From the NCBI RefSeq assembly GCF_018100925.1, contig NZ_JAGJEH010000005.1:310001-374000 (forward strand): a DNA stretch of 64,000 bases, read 5' to 3'. The notes under the pieces were generated by a model, which ran no database searches, was not told the DNA's origin, and saw only the letters and a program-made list of their open reading frames with translations. This document shows positions 35,801-42,888 of the stretch, one piece after another. The position numbers and the translations under genes are program-made. Each line of letters starts with the position of its first letter. Positions within the stretch are counted from its first letter, which is position 1. The stretch is from Pseudoalteromonas luteoviolacea. GTDB taxonomy: Bacteria > Pseudomonadota > Gammaproteobacteria > Enterobacterales > Alteromonadaceae.

Positions 35801-38231
35801 CAATATATTGAATTTTTTCCTCGGTCATATTGATGTATTCACGTACGGCAGTTGTGCCAAAACTGTGGCCAGCCCCTTGGGCTCGCTCCTTAAACAAGCC
35901 GAGCACAGGAATTTGATCTTCGGCTTGAACCTCAAATACTTTTTTGTGCCATGTAATGGCACTATCAGCCAGATCTTTAAAACGAGCTCCGCCAACTGGC
36001 GAGTGAATATTTGGAAAAATAGCTTTGAGCAGTGGGTCGTGTGTGTCGATGAAGTTGGCTTCAAAAAACTCTCCACCAATGTAGCTCTCGACAGTGCACA
36101 AACCAAATTTACCCATTGTTTTCATCAGTGCTTTTTCAGCCGCTTTTTGGTATCTGGCAAGCGCATCAAAAACCATATCTTCGTCTTTAAATAGCTCGAT
36201 CGCACGATTGTAAACGGTGATAGGGCAGACTGCTGATGCGCCAAACCCTAATAGACAGGCAATGTCATGTGTGCTCGCGGCTTGTCCGGTGTGACAAATT
36301 AAACTGGTGTTGAAGCGCAGACCTTCGGCAATCAACTTTTGATTGATAGTAGCAACGGCAAGTAGCGCGGGAATAGCTGCTTGTTGGTGCGTAACCTTGT
36401 GATCGCTCAGTACAATGATATCGCAACCTTCACAGGCTAGCTGCTGTGCTCGACAGGCCAGAGTTTTTAGTGCATCAAGTAGTTGCTGTTGATGGTCTGT
36501 ATAACTTGTATCAACATTGAAGAGCATCGGTAGTGTTTCGACTTTGAGTGCAGTCTGCGCCTTAATTTTGGCTAAATCATGGGGTTTTAATAGTGGAGAA
36601 TTAAGCACTATTTGACGATGGCTAGTCGAGCTAATATTGGGTTTTGCCCCCAGAGCAACACGCAGCGTCATACCGTCAACTTCGCGTATGCTATCTAACG
36701 GTGGGTTAGTCACTTGGGCGAAACGCTGACTAAAATAGCGAGAAACGCCACCTTCCTCTCGGGTCAAAACATTGGGCGCAAGGCCATAGCCCATTGCCGA
36801 TATTTTCTCTGAGCCATCTTGCAGCATAGGATCTAGCATAAACTTAAAGCTTTCTTGGTTCATACTATAAGCGACATGTTGCGCAGTAATGTTTAAATGG
36901 GTGTTTTGCGTTATATCACTGTGCGTTACATCGGGTAATTCAGCGAGCGTGAGCCTTGCTTCATCTAACAAGGTCGCATAGTCATGCTCTGAGGCGAGCT
37001 CTTCTAGAATTTGAGCAGTGAATTTAATCTCTTTGTGCTGATGGTCAAATACAATCATACCGCCAGCTTCAATCCTTCCTCTGCGAATAATTTCCTCAGC
37101 GGGAAAGTCTATCTGACCTGCTTCACTCATCACGGCCAAATAGTCATGAGTTTCGACACTACGTAAAGGTCGCAGGCCAAGTCTGTCGAGTCTTGCGCCT
37201 ACCTTTACGCCATCGCCAAAAATAAAGGCGGCTGGGCCATCATTTTTCTCTTCGTAAAGCGAGAAATACTCTAGCATCGCACGCACAGGCTCGGACAAGC
37301 TGTCATCGTTTTCCCAAGCTGGCGGCATCATCGCAAGAGCGGCGACATCAATAGGCATATCATCTTCAATGACACGCCGAGCAAGGGTTTGATCTAGCCG
37401 CGCGGAGTCTGATTGTCCGGCCGGAAAGATAAGCCGTTTGTTTTTATACTTCGCAATGGCGTTTTCACTGAGCCGGTTCTTACGGTCGGTGTTTAATTCT
37501 CCATTGTGTGCCATACGTCTAAATGGTTGGGCAAACATGGGATTAGGGGCCGTATTAGTTGAAAACCGGGTGTGAAAAAACAGTGTATGTATCTGTTGGT
37601 CAGGATCATTGAGATCTTTGAAATAGGGGACCACTTCCCAGCTGTTCAATCGGCCTTTTAAAACCTGCGTTCTGGAACTCATGGACAGTGGATATAAACC
37701 CCGAAGCTTTTGTGTGGTAAACGCGTGTAGCTCAATTTCTTCAAGCGCTTGATGAATAAGAGATTCAAAAACTGCCTGACTGTGGATATGAGCGGGGCGC
37801 AAAAAAATGAGCTGTTTTATGGTTAGTTGTGCCAGCTGGCTTGCGCTATTTAGCACTGCGGCATCGGTTGCAACATCGCGGGTTGTCAGCACGTCTAGCT
37901 CATATTGCCGCAGTACTGTATTTATCAAAGACAATGCATCTTCTCGATTGGCATTGTCATTTGGCAGGAAAAAGTTAGCAACACCAAACTCACCCAGCTC
38001 AAGAGTAGGTTGTTTGGTCACTTTTCTAAAAAATGTGAGAGATAAATCAATATTTACACCAGCGCCATCGCCAATTCCTTCGGCATTCATTCCACCTCTA
38101 TGTGGGATCATACAAAGTGCCTGATGTGCGTGTTGGATAAGTTGGTGTGTTTTTAAGCTCTGCTTGTGAGTAATAAAGCCGACACCACAACTAGACTTAT
38201 CGAGGTCTTTATCAAATAAATATCGTTTCAT
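32802..38231 (-). CDS. Very large glutamate-synthase-like protein (GltB-type)
   Basis: This 1809-residue protein is about 300 residues longer than E. coli GltB. It has an N-terminal class-II glutamine amidotransferase (Cys15 in SSCGVGF as the nucleophile after processing), a central domain, and an FMN-binding synthase barrel with GGENSRRYNTVKASKIKQFASGRFGV and GAKPGEGGQLP. An Fe-S motif follows (Cys1239, Cys1245, Cys1249, C-x5-C-x3-C, one residue tighter than GltB), then a GXGXG beta-helix domain (SGGTAYQYD). There is extra sequence between the central and FMN domains and about 150 residues at the C terminus. No GltD follows; the next gene is a CysJ-type reductase. It probably makes glutamate from glutamine and 2-oxoglutarate, or a related transamidation product. 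Confidence 0.88.
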   Translation of the reverse strand: MKRYLFDKDLDKSSCGVGFITHKQSLKTHQLIQHAHQALCMIPHRGGMNAEGIGDGAGVNIDLSLTFFRKVTKQPTLELGEFGVANFFLPNDNANREDALSLINTVLRQYELDVLTTRDVATDAAVLNSASQLAQLTIKQLIFLRPAHIHSQAVFESLIHQALEEIELHAFTTQKLRGLYPLSMSSRTQVLKGRLNSWEVVPYFKDLNDPDQQIHTLFFHTRFSTNTAPNPMFAQPFRRMAHNGELNTDRKNRLSENAIAKYKNKRLIFPAGQSDSARLDQTLARRVIEDDMPIDVAALAMMPPAWENDDSLSEPVRAMLEYFSLYEEKNDGPAAFIFGDGVKVGARLDRLGLRPLRSVETHDYLAVMSEAGQIDFPAEEIIRRGRIEAGGMIVFDHQHKEIKFTAQILEELASEHDYATLLDEARLTLAELPDVTHSDITQNTHLNITAQHVAYSMNQESFKFMLDPMLQDGSEKISAMGYGLAPNVLTREEGGVSRYFSQRFAQVTNPPLDSIREVDGMTLRVALGAKPNISSTSHRQIVLNSPLLKPHDLAKIKAQTALKVETLPMLFNVDTSYTDHQQQLLDALKTLACRAQQLACEGCDIIVLSDHKVTHQQAAIPALLAVATINQKLIAEGLRFNTSLICHTGQAASTHDIACLLGFGASAVCPITVYNRAIELFKDEDMVFDALARYQKAAEKALMKTMGKFGLCTVESYIGGEFFEANFIDTHDPLLKAIFPNIHSPVGGARFKDLADSAITWHKKVFEVQAEDQIPVLGLFKERAQGAGHSFGTTAVREYINMTEEKIQYIDESQLESTDTGVILPEDDGYKDLGYKARTPAQIAQFEITQAYRDFSHNLLVERHHRPAALRDVLSLPLDFTHLDSTQAFVDALKLIEISGSYKVNIRGLSVEPIAQHKWLLSHSAKNPKTNLHLAEALNQLFKTEVYEVLPANDKILIVTRTNSTLDKLCGKLCTGVAPVSLAKVQPAHEITASFASGAMSHGALVEKAHEAVAQGTNIAGAMSNSGEGGENSRRYNTVKASKIKQFASGRFGVWTGYLADPALQEIEIKIGQGAKPGEGGQLPAPKVNVVIAAARGGTPGVELVSPPPHHDTYSIEDLGQLIHDAKAARVRVIVKLVSSEGIGTIAVGVAKAGADVINVAGNTGGTGAAQVTSLKHTGRAADIGIAEVHQALSENGLRDKITLRCSNAHQTGSDVVKSAMLGGDSFEFGTTALMMLKCVMAKNCNLKCPAGLTTNPEVYRGDPRALAQYFMNVAHEVREILASIGYHSLSEVRGRSDLLHLVSHPAMVGKLDMTAMLKPAEEIKFDSPVYLEANFDIDNKWLKQLQSEFVTANKVCFDSESIKLNNCNKTVAGQLAIDIERILNYQLSDKDINAHPAIMRLENGRIVLKPHSVNLHTSGSAGQSYGAFNNSGMSLRHIGTCNDGVSKGASGGHITITSSGKNIDENVLIGNFALFGATGGQLYVCGQAGDRFGVRNSGAVAVVEGVGDFCCEYMTNGAIVNLGAYGKGFGNGMSGGTAYQYDPSGQISELCSQDSVSTLCLSTDNELSRGQELALLQHLREHLKATGSPRVQVLLDNWPSAKQHFYVLIPNALYQYHCAEQILLSLNRRTMLEELSLGWADKSVKAIQLAYHKYHNDAACLFSGKLPDYGDCDTELVYNYITSAGVLHRAEQLAQKQHTQGYTEITAKYLFETLDHKLIDALAKDAKEALASYDDQALSCLLALKRVQDYKDALSLREVCDSHALGTSVWIIHRDRAVQKALLKYRSVDELLATHYCYVLSEAVKTAA

Positions 38232-38626
38232 AGTGTACCCAATTCAGTAAAACGGGTGTGCTCATCCTAGTATTTGCCTTTGAAAACGAGCTACACATTT
38301 TTTAAGCAGGCTTTCCAAGCTACTTCTTTGTGAATTTATATGCAAATGATAAATATTTGTATTCTCTTTGATCTGGTTTTTACGCCAATTCTTGCGGTGT
38401 GAAAACTAAATGGTGTTAATTTATGTTATTGATTTTTAGTTGTTTTACCTAGTTTTGGATAGCAGTTGATGGCTTGTTGAATATTTTTCACGCCAGTGAA
38501 TTTATATTGTGTTCATCAGCTTTCGACATGAGGTTTTTTGTTGTTCGAGGTCGTATTGCAATGCCTGTTTATTTAACAAAAAATGATCTTGCTGTATACA
38601 CAGCCCTGTGTTAGCTTAAATCTGTT
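38232..38626. other. Divergent promoter region between the gltB-like gene and the trpS leader
   Basis: This is 395 bp of AT-rich sequence with no gene. It should hold the promoter of the minus-strand gltB-like operon and that of trpS. For trpS, a modest candidate is TTGCAA with AAAAAT at a 17-bp spacing (about 38558-38586). A near-palindrome, GCTGTATACACAGC (38591-38604), lies just downstream and could be an operator. All of these are low-confidence readings by eye. Confidence 0.35.
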
Positions 38627-38680
38627 ATGAATACTTTTATCTTTGAAACACTTATCAAATTTTCTTGGTGGCGCTCTTAA
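38627..38680 (+). CDS. trpS leader peptide with tandem Trp codons
   Basis: ATG at 38627 reads MNTFIFETLIKFSWWRS and stops at TAA 38678-38680. The two adjacent TGG codons (38666-38671), followed by Arg and Ser, closely resemble the E. coli trp operon leader, which ends GWWRTS. An in-frame TAG at 38612 leaves only this ATG as a start, and its SD is weak. It lies 101 bp before trpS. Such a peptide senses the supply of charged tRNA-Trp by ribosome stalling. The function is inferred from this sequence and from the hairpins that follow. Confidence 0.82.
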   Translation: MNTFIFETLIKFSWWRS

Positions 38681-38779
38681 TAGAGCGGCGCTTGAATACG
38701 TGTGTTCAACTGCTGCCGAAAGGTAAGGGTTGAATCAAAAACACTGTCTCTTTCGGTAGCCAACTAAACAAGGAGACAG
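38672..38779 (+). promoter_or_regulatory. Translational attenuator controlling trpS: alternative hairpins ending in SD sequestration
   Basis: Five pairings can be drawn. A is CGCTC/GAGCG (38672-38676 with 38683-38687). B pairs 38692-38698 with 38703-38709. C pairs 38704-38710 with 38729-38735. D is GCTGCCGAAAG/CTTTCGGTAGC (38712-38722 with 38750-38760, one GU). E is CTGTCTCTTT/AAGGAGACAG (38744-38753 with 38770-38779, one GU), which buries the trpS SD AGGAG at 38771-38775. B and C share bases, C and D cross, and D and E share 38750-38753, so each excludes the next. There is no U tract, so control should be at translation. Stalling at the Trp codons would leave B free to form, which allows D and keeps the SD open. 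Confidence 0.75.
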
Positions 38780-38781
38780 CT

Positions 38782-39780
38782 ATGACACATACCATTCTTA
38801 CCGGTGACAGACCAACCGGCCCATTGCACCTAGGACATTTTGTCGGCTCACTGCAACATCGAGTTGCGCTGCAAGAACAACACAATCAAACGATTTTGAT
38901 TGCTGACATGCAAGGGCTGACGGACAATGGTCATAACCCGAAAAAAGTTGCTGACAATATTTTTAATGTGATGGCTGACTATTTAGCAGTGGGTATTTGC
39001 CCTACTAAAACCACCATTTGCTTGCAATCAGCGCTACCCGCTTTGGCGGAGCTTGCGATGTATTACGCAAACCTAGTGAGTGTATCGCGGCTTGAACGCA
39101 ACCCGACAGTGAAGGCTGAAATTGCCAGCAAGGATTTTGGCGCATCAATCCCCGCGGGTTTTCTAAATTATCCGATCAGTCAAGCGGCAGATATAACTGC
39201 TTTTGACGCGACCTTGGTGCCAGTAGGTGAAGACCAACTTCCGATGATAGAACTTACCAACGAAATTGCTCGAAAACTCAATAATATTGCCGGACAGCAA
39301 GTATTGGTGGAGGCAAAACCATTGCTAAGCAAGGTGTCTCGGTTACCTGGCGTGGATGGAAAAGCAAAAATGTCTAAGTCATTGGGTAATGTCATCACCT
39401 TTGGCAGCACAGATGACGAAATAGTTAAAGCGGTGCGCGCGATGTACACTGACCCAAATCATCTGCGTGTCCAAGATCCTGGGCAGGTTGAAGGCAATGT
39501 GGTGTTTACTTACCTAGATGCATTTCATGAAGACAAGCAGTACATCGAGTCACTGAAAGCGCATTATCGACGCGGCGGGCTTGGTGACAGCAAACTAAAA
39601 GGCATATTGGTGGATTGTTTAATTAATTTAATCTCGCCCATTCGAGAGAGAAGAGCGCACTATTTAGCGGATCAACATCAGTTGAAAGCCTTGCTTAAAG
39701 CCGGCACTGAGCAAGCTGATCAAAAGTCACAGCAAGTATTAGGTAGAGTGAAAAGCGCATTTGGCTTAAGTGTTTTTTGA
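38782..39780 (+). CDS. trpS: Tryptophanyl-tRNA synthetase, probable auxiliary, inducible form
   Basis: This 332-residue class-I synthetase has a HIGH-type HLGH at residues 16-19 and a full KMSKS at 196-200. It charges tRNA-Trp with tryptophan. The opening TGDRPTGPLHLGHFVGSL differs from the housekeeping E. coli form (FSGAQPSGELTIGNY). Arg10 replaces the glutamine of the GxQPSG motif, and Gln replaces the histidine of the DQHAIT motif in IADMQGLTDN. Both positions lie at the Trp/indolmycin pocket in studied enzymes. The gene has its own Trp-leader attenuator and lies beside the violacein operon. It is probably a second, stress-induced and possibly inhibitor-resistant enzyme. Confidence 0.93.
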   Translation: MTHTILTGDRPTGPLHLGHFVGSLQHRVALQEQHNQTILIADMQGLTDNGHNPKKVADNIFNVMADYLAVGICPTKTTICLQSALPALAELAMYYANLVSVSRLERNPTVKAEIASKDFGASIPAGFLNYPISQAADITAFDATLVPVGEDQLPMIELTNEIARKLNNIAGQQVLVEAKPLLSKVSRLPGVDGKAKMSKSLGNVITFGSTDDEIVKAVRAMYTDPNHLRVQDPGQVEGNVVFTYLDAFHEDKQYIESLKAHYRRGGLGDSKLKGILVDCLINLISPIRERRAHYLADQHQLKALLKAGTEQADQKSQQVLGRVKSAFGLSVF

Positions 39781-39796
39781 AAGGAGTATTATGTGA

Positions 39797-39826
39797 CCGA
39801 CCACGGTTTAAATAAACGGTGGTCGG
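39797..39826. terminator. Strong hairpin between convergent trpS and vioE
   Basis: The arms at 39797-39810 (CCGACCACGGTTTA) and 39813-39826 (TAAACGGTGGTCGG) pair at 13 of 14 positions with a 2-base spacer. It is the only strong hairpin between two convergent genes and is a likely bidirectional stop, though no T tract follows. Just before it, AAGGAGTATT-ATG-TGA (39781-39795) places a good ribosome binding site in front of a start codon that is followed at once by a stop. Confidence 0.6.
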
Positions 39827-39856
39827 CACGCCTCATTCCCAATGCGATTGGGTGTC

Positions 39857-40459
39857 TTACTCTGGTTGCTTTAATGGGGTCGGTTGAAAAATTTCTGGGT
39901 CAATTTCTCGAGTATTAAAATTGGGGAAATCTCGCACCGATGCCATTTTTTGTGGATCGCCTGTGACCATTCGCAAAAGTTGATTGGTATCCGCTTTGAA
40001 ATAGTAAGTGGCTGGTCCTTTGCCGTTAGGTCGTTCAAAGTGCCAAATATCAGCTTCAATGCCCATCACCTCACATGTGCCTATCAACTCGGCGTTGCAT
40101 TGCTCAAGCACATCTTGCATTAAGATCAACTCGTGACAAGGGTCAACCTCATCGTTCAATATTTGCTCTTGAAACGAGCTTTGCTGATCCATGTGCGCAC
40201 GACTATAAGCGATTTTGGACTTAAAAGATTCATTGGTTGCCGGGTACATTATCTCCGACATCCATAATCTATGGCCGGTTTTTTCTTCAGACCAAGGGTT
40301 GAACAAACCATCTATTCGACAAACATTATTACTGTAATCAAACCAACAATAACCGGACGTGATATGGTCTTCCGGCTGCATTGGTTGCCAGTACGAAATG
40401 TAACTGCTATTCCACTGCGCAGGGAGCTTAGGGGGCTGCTTTTGTTTGTGCAGATCCAT
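39857..40459 (-). CDS. vioE: VioE, violacein biosynthesis enzyme
   Basis: This 200-residue protein contains SYISYWQPMQPEDHITSGYCWFDY, RIDGLFNPWSE and a late LLRMVTGDPQKMASVRDFPN, all landmark stretches of VioE. VioE catalyses the 1,2-indole shift that turns the VioB product into protodeoxyviolaceinic acid without a cofactor. The start at 40459 (MDLHKQKQ) matches the family length (191 in Chromobacterium); the upstream frame to 40492 runs into vioD. It is the last gene of the operon, 1 bp after the vioD stop, with its SD inside vioD. Confidence 0.96.
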   Translation of the reverse strand: MDLHKQKQPPKLPAQWNSSYISYWQPMQPEDHITSGYCWFDYSNNVCRIDGLFNPWSEEKTGHRLWMSEIMYPATNESFKSKIAYSRAHMDQQSSFQEQILNDEVDPCHELILMQDVLEQCNAELIGTCEVMGIEADIWHFERPNGKGPATYYFKADTNQLLRMVTGDPQKMASVRDFPNFNTREIDPEIFQPTPLKQPE

Positions 40460-40460
40460 A

Positions 40461-41597
40461 TTATTTGTCTCCGCGGGCAAGGGCTCTTTCAAGCGCTTGG
40501 CCTAAAGCTGCGGGTAATGGTGGAAGCTCGCCACGGCGCTCAGCAAAGCTCTGAGCGACTTCACCCGTAGACAAATGCATTCTGTCCTCGACCGTTTCAA
40601 ACCACAGGCGGCTGATGGTGGCATGCTGGTCAAATAGGCGCATGATTGGCATAACGTGCTGGTTAAAGTCAGCCAATGCAGCTTCAACATTGTCGGGGTT
40701 ATCGAAAACGGCTTTAACCAAGATTTGTGCGCCAACCACGGCCATGGTCGTACCGTGACCGATAGAGAAGTGGCCCGACTGCAATGCGTCACCGAGCAGA
40801 GCAACGTTACCGTCATATGCTTTCTCATGGCTAAGCGTCATAAAGTTACGCCATTTTAAGCCTTCTTGCGCCATAACCGGATTGCCGTCTAAGTCACTTT
40901 CAAAGACAGAAGCGATGAATTTCTCTGCTTCTTGCGGCGACATTTCATCAAGCCCCGATTTTTGATAGGTTTCTTCACTGCACTCGACGACGAATGTGCT
41001 CATCGTGCTTGAATATTTATAAGAGTGTGCGACAAAAATACCTTTTGAGTGCGACTTAAAGATCAAGTTCATGGCATCAAACGTTTTTGGCGTGCCGTAC
41101 CACATGTAGCGGTTTTTACCGAATTCCACTTTGGGTTTAAGGGTGTCTCGGTAATAAGTCGTGGTGTGGTTGATGCCGTTTGAAACAACGACTAAATCGT
41201 ATTCGTTGCACAATAGCTCTGCATCTTCTACGGCAGGCTGTTCATAATCTATGGTGATACCTAAGCTTTGACATAATTGCCTAAGTTCACGCACCATCGA
41301 CTTTCGCTCGGCACCACATAAGGTAACGCCTGTACTTTTTAACGCACTTTGATTGTGATGCGTTAGTTTAAAGTCTTCTAAATACTGGGCGTCCAATATT
41401 TCATGGTTTTCTATATAAGACAGTGGGTTAGCTGGGTGATGCGGCGCTCTCCCTGGCAGAACTACACCCCAACCAACAACGTTTGCGTCAGGATGGTTTT
41501 TCTCAATGATGCGAATTTCCCACTCTGGCTTTAACTTTTTGGTTTCACTTGCAAACATCAAACCTGATGGACCGGCACCAACAACTAAAATCTTCAT
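40461..41597 (-). CDS. vioD: VioD, FAD-dependent monooxygenase of violacein synthesis
   Basis: This 378-residue flavoprotein starts MKILVVGAGPSGLMFASE, a Rossmann GxGxxG. It contains GWGVVLPGRAPHHPANPLSY, KYSSTMSTFVVECSEETY and LLGDALQSGHFSIGHGTTMAV, matching Chromobacterium VioD along its length. It hydroxylates position 5 of one indole ring of protodeoxyviolaceinic acid using NAD(P)H and O2. The start at 41597 overlaps the vioC stop as TAATG, so it is translationally coupled. The longer frame to 41624 would add 9 unlikely residues. Confidence 0.97.
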   Translation of the reverse strand: MKILVVGAGPSGLMFASETKKLKPEWEIRIIEKNHPDANVVGWGVVLPGRAPHHPANPLSYIENHEILDAQYLEDFKLTHHNQSALKSTGVTLCGAERKSMVRELRQLCQSLGITIDYEQPAVEDAELLCNEYDLVVVSNGINHTTTYYRDTLKPKVEFGKNRYMWYGTPKTFDAMNLIFKSHSKGIFVAHSYKYSSTMSTFVVECSEETYQKSGLDEMSPQEAEKFIASVFESDLDGNPVMAQEGLKWRNFMTLSHEKAYDGNVALLGDALQSGHFSIGHGTTMAVVGAQILVKAVFDNPDNVEAALADFNQHVMPIMRLFDQHATISRLWFETVEDRMHLSTGEVAQSFAERRGELPPLPAALGQALERALARGDK

Positions 41598-42886
41598 TAA
41601 TTCATTCTCCCTATTTTGTACCAAACGTTTTGCTTTTCTTGCTTGTCTCTTAATTCACTGTAACGCATTGATGTGAAGTAAAGTTTTTCTGCCATATCTG
41701 GCGGGTAATGATCTGGAAATTTCTGATTCATATAGCGAGCAAATCGAGCGCGCATAAAAAAGATGGGGTCTGAGCAACTAAGGACTTCATAGTTGGCACG
41801 AGCCATATCTTGCATTGCATCGGCTTCAATTTTACGCTGAGCGGTGAATTCTTCGAGGATCTTTGCAAAGTCATCGCCATACTGATCAAATAAGGTATCT
41901 AACACATAGGCATCTTCAAGCGCCATATTCATCCCTTGACCTAAAAATGGTGCTGTCGCATGGGCTGAATCGCCAATTAGTAATGCGGTGTTTTTATAGT
42001 GGAAAGTAGATGACCGCACGTTGATTAAGTCATTGCTCGGCTTAATCATGAATTGCTCAAACATATCTTGACGAATATCTTCCGGGACCATTGGGTAGTA
42101 TTTGTCGAAGAATGCTCGCATCGCTGTGCTGTCGTCGCTGTGCAAGCTCACTTGACCAGTATAAGGAAGGCAAACTGCAAAGCTGATACTACCGTCGGGG
42201 ATTGTCGCAGCACGCCCTGCAAATTGTCCTGCTGAGTCCATACCAAAGAAATAGAGTAGGTCTTTGCGCAGTCCGACTTTAGATGCATCGGGTACAACCA
42301 GTGTTTTATAACCATGTTTGAAAAAAGATTGGTGGAACTCAAAACGTCTACAATGAGACTGCATCGCTTCTCTGACACACGAGCGCGCACCATCTGCACC
42401 GATAAGTAAATCACCTTTATGAGTGACAAAAGTGTCATTGCTGTCTTTTGTCATCACTGAGCAGTTATCTAAATTGACTTCGATACAGCGTTGATCATAG
42501 TGATAGTTCACACCAGCAAGCTCTGCATATTTGTTTAACAAAACTTGAAAAGCACTGCGACTAAGAGATAGCGGCTTGAGTTTATCAAGCGGTGGTAGTT
42601 CACGTGTTTTTGGCTCTCCTTTAACAAAAAATGACATGCCAGATACTTCTACACCGCATGCTTGAAGCTCTTCAAGCGGGATCCCTGCCGCAACCACAGC
42701 CTCTATGCCCCGCACCGTCATACTTACACCAATGGCGCGTGAGCTGACTTGATCAATGTAGTCTGCTTGGCTCAATAGAGGGTTTCCACGTTTCTCTATG
42801 ATGTGTACATCGTATCCACGTCTTGCTAAGTATATGGCTGTCAGGCCACCGGCTAGACCGCCGCCAATGACAATTATTTTCTTCAT
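41597..42886 (-). CDS. vioC: VioC, FAD-dependent monooxygenase (violacein synthase)
   Basis: This 429-residue flavoprotein has IIVIGGGLAGGLTAIYLARRGYDVHIIEKR for FAD, LIGADGARSCVREAM, and LIGDSAHATAPFLGQGMNMALEDA near the C-terminal flavin contact. These mark the kynurenine-monooxygenase-like VioC, which oxidises the 2-position of the second indole to complete violacein or deoxyviolacein. It starts 2 bp after the vioB stop with a GGAAG site, and is coupled to vioD by a 1-bp overlap. Confidence 0.97.
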   Translation of the reverse strand: MKKIIVIGGGLAGGLTAIYLARRGYDVHIIEKRGNPLLSQADYIDQVSSRAIGVSMTVRGIEAVVAAGIPLEELQACGVEVSGMSFFVKGEPKTRELPPLDKLKPLSLSRSAFQVLLNKYAELAGVNYHYDQRCIEVNLDNCSVMTKDSNDTFVTHKGDLLIGADGARSCVREAMQSHCRRFEFHQSFFKHGYKTLVVPDASKVGLRKDLLYFFGMDSAGQFAGRAATIPDGSISFAVCLPYTGQVSLHSDDSTAMRAFFDKYYPMVPEDIRQDMFEQFMIKPSNDLINVRSSTFHYKNTALLIGDSAHATAPFLGQGMNMALEDAYVLDTLFDQYGDDFAKILEEFTAQRKIEADAMQDMARANYEVLSCSDPIFFMRARFARYMNQKFPDHYPPDMAEKLYFTSMRYSELRDKQEKQNVWYKIGRMN

Positions 42887-42888
42887 GA

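Noticed and set aside
38592-38603. LexA (SOS) box CTGTATACACAG before the trpS leader
   Set aside because: Gammaproteobacterial SOS boxes are 16 bp or longer (CTGT-N8-ACAG); here the spacing between CTGT and ACAG is too short.
38712-38760. Intrinsic transcription terminator in the trpS leader
   Set aside because: The stem is strong but no U tract follows, so translational control through SD masking is the better model. A T-box was also considered and dismissed, as no T-box motifs are visible and the group rarely uses them.
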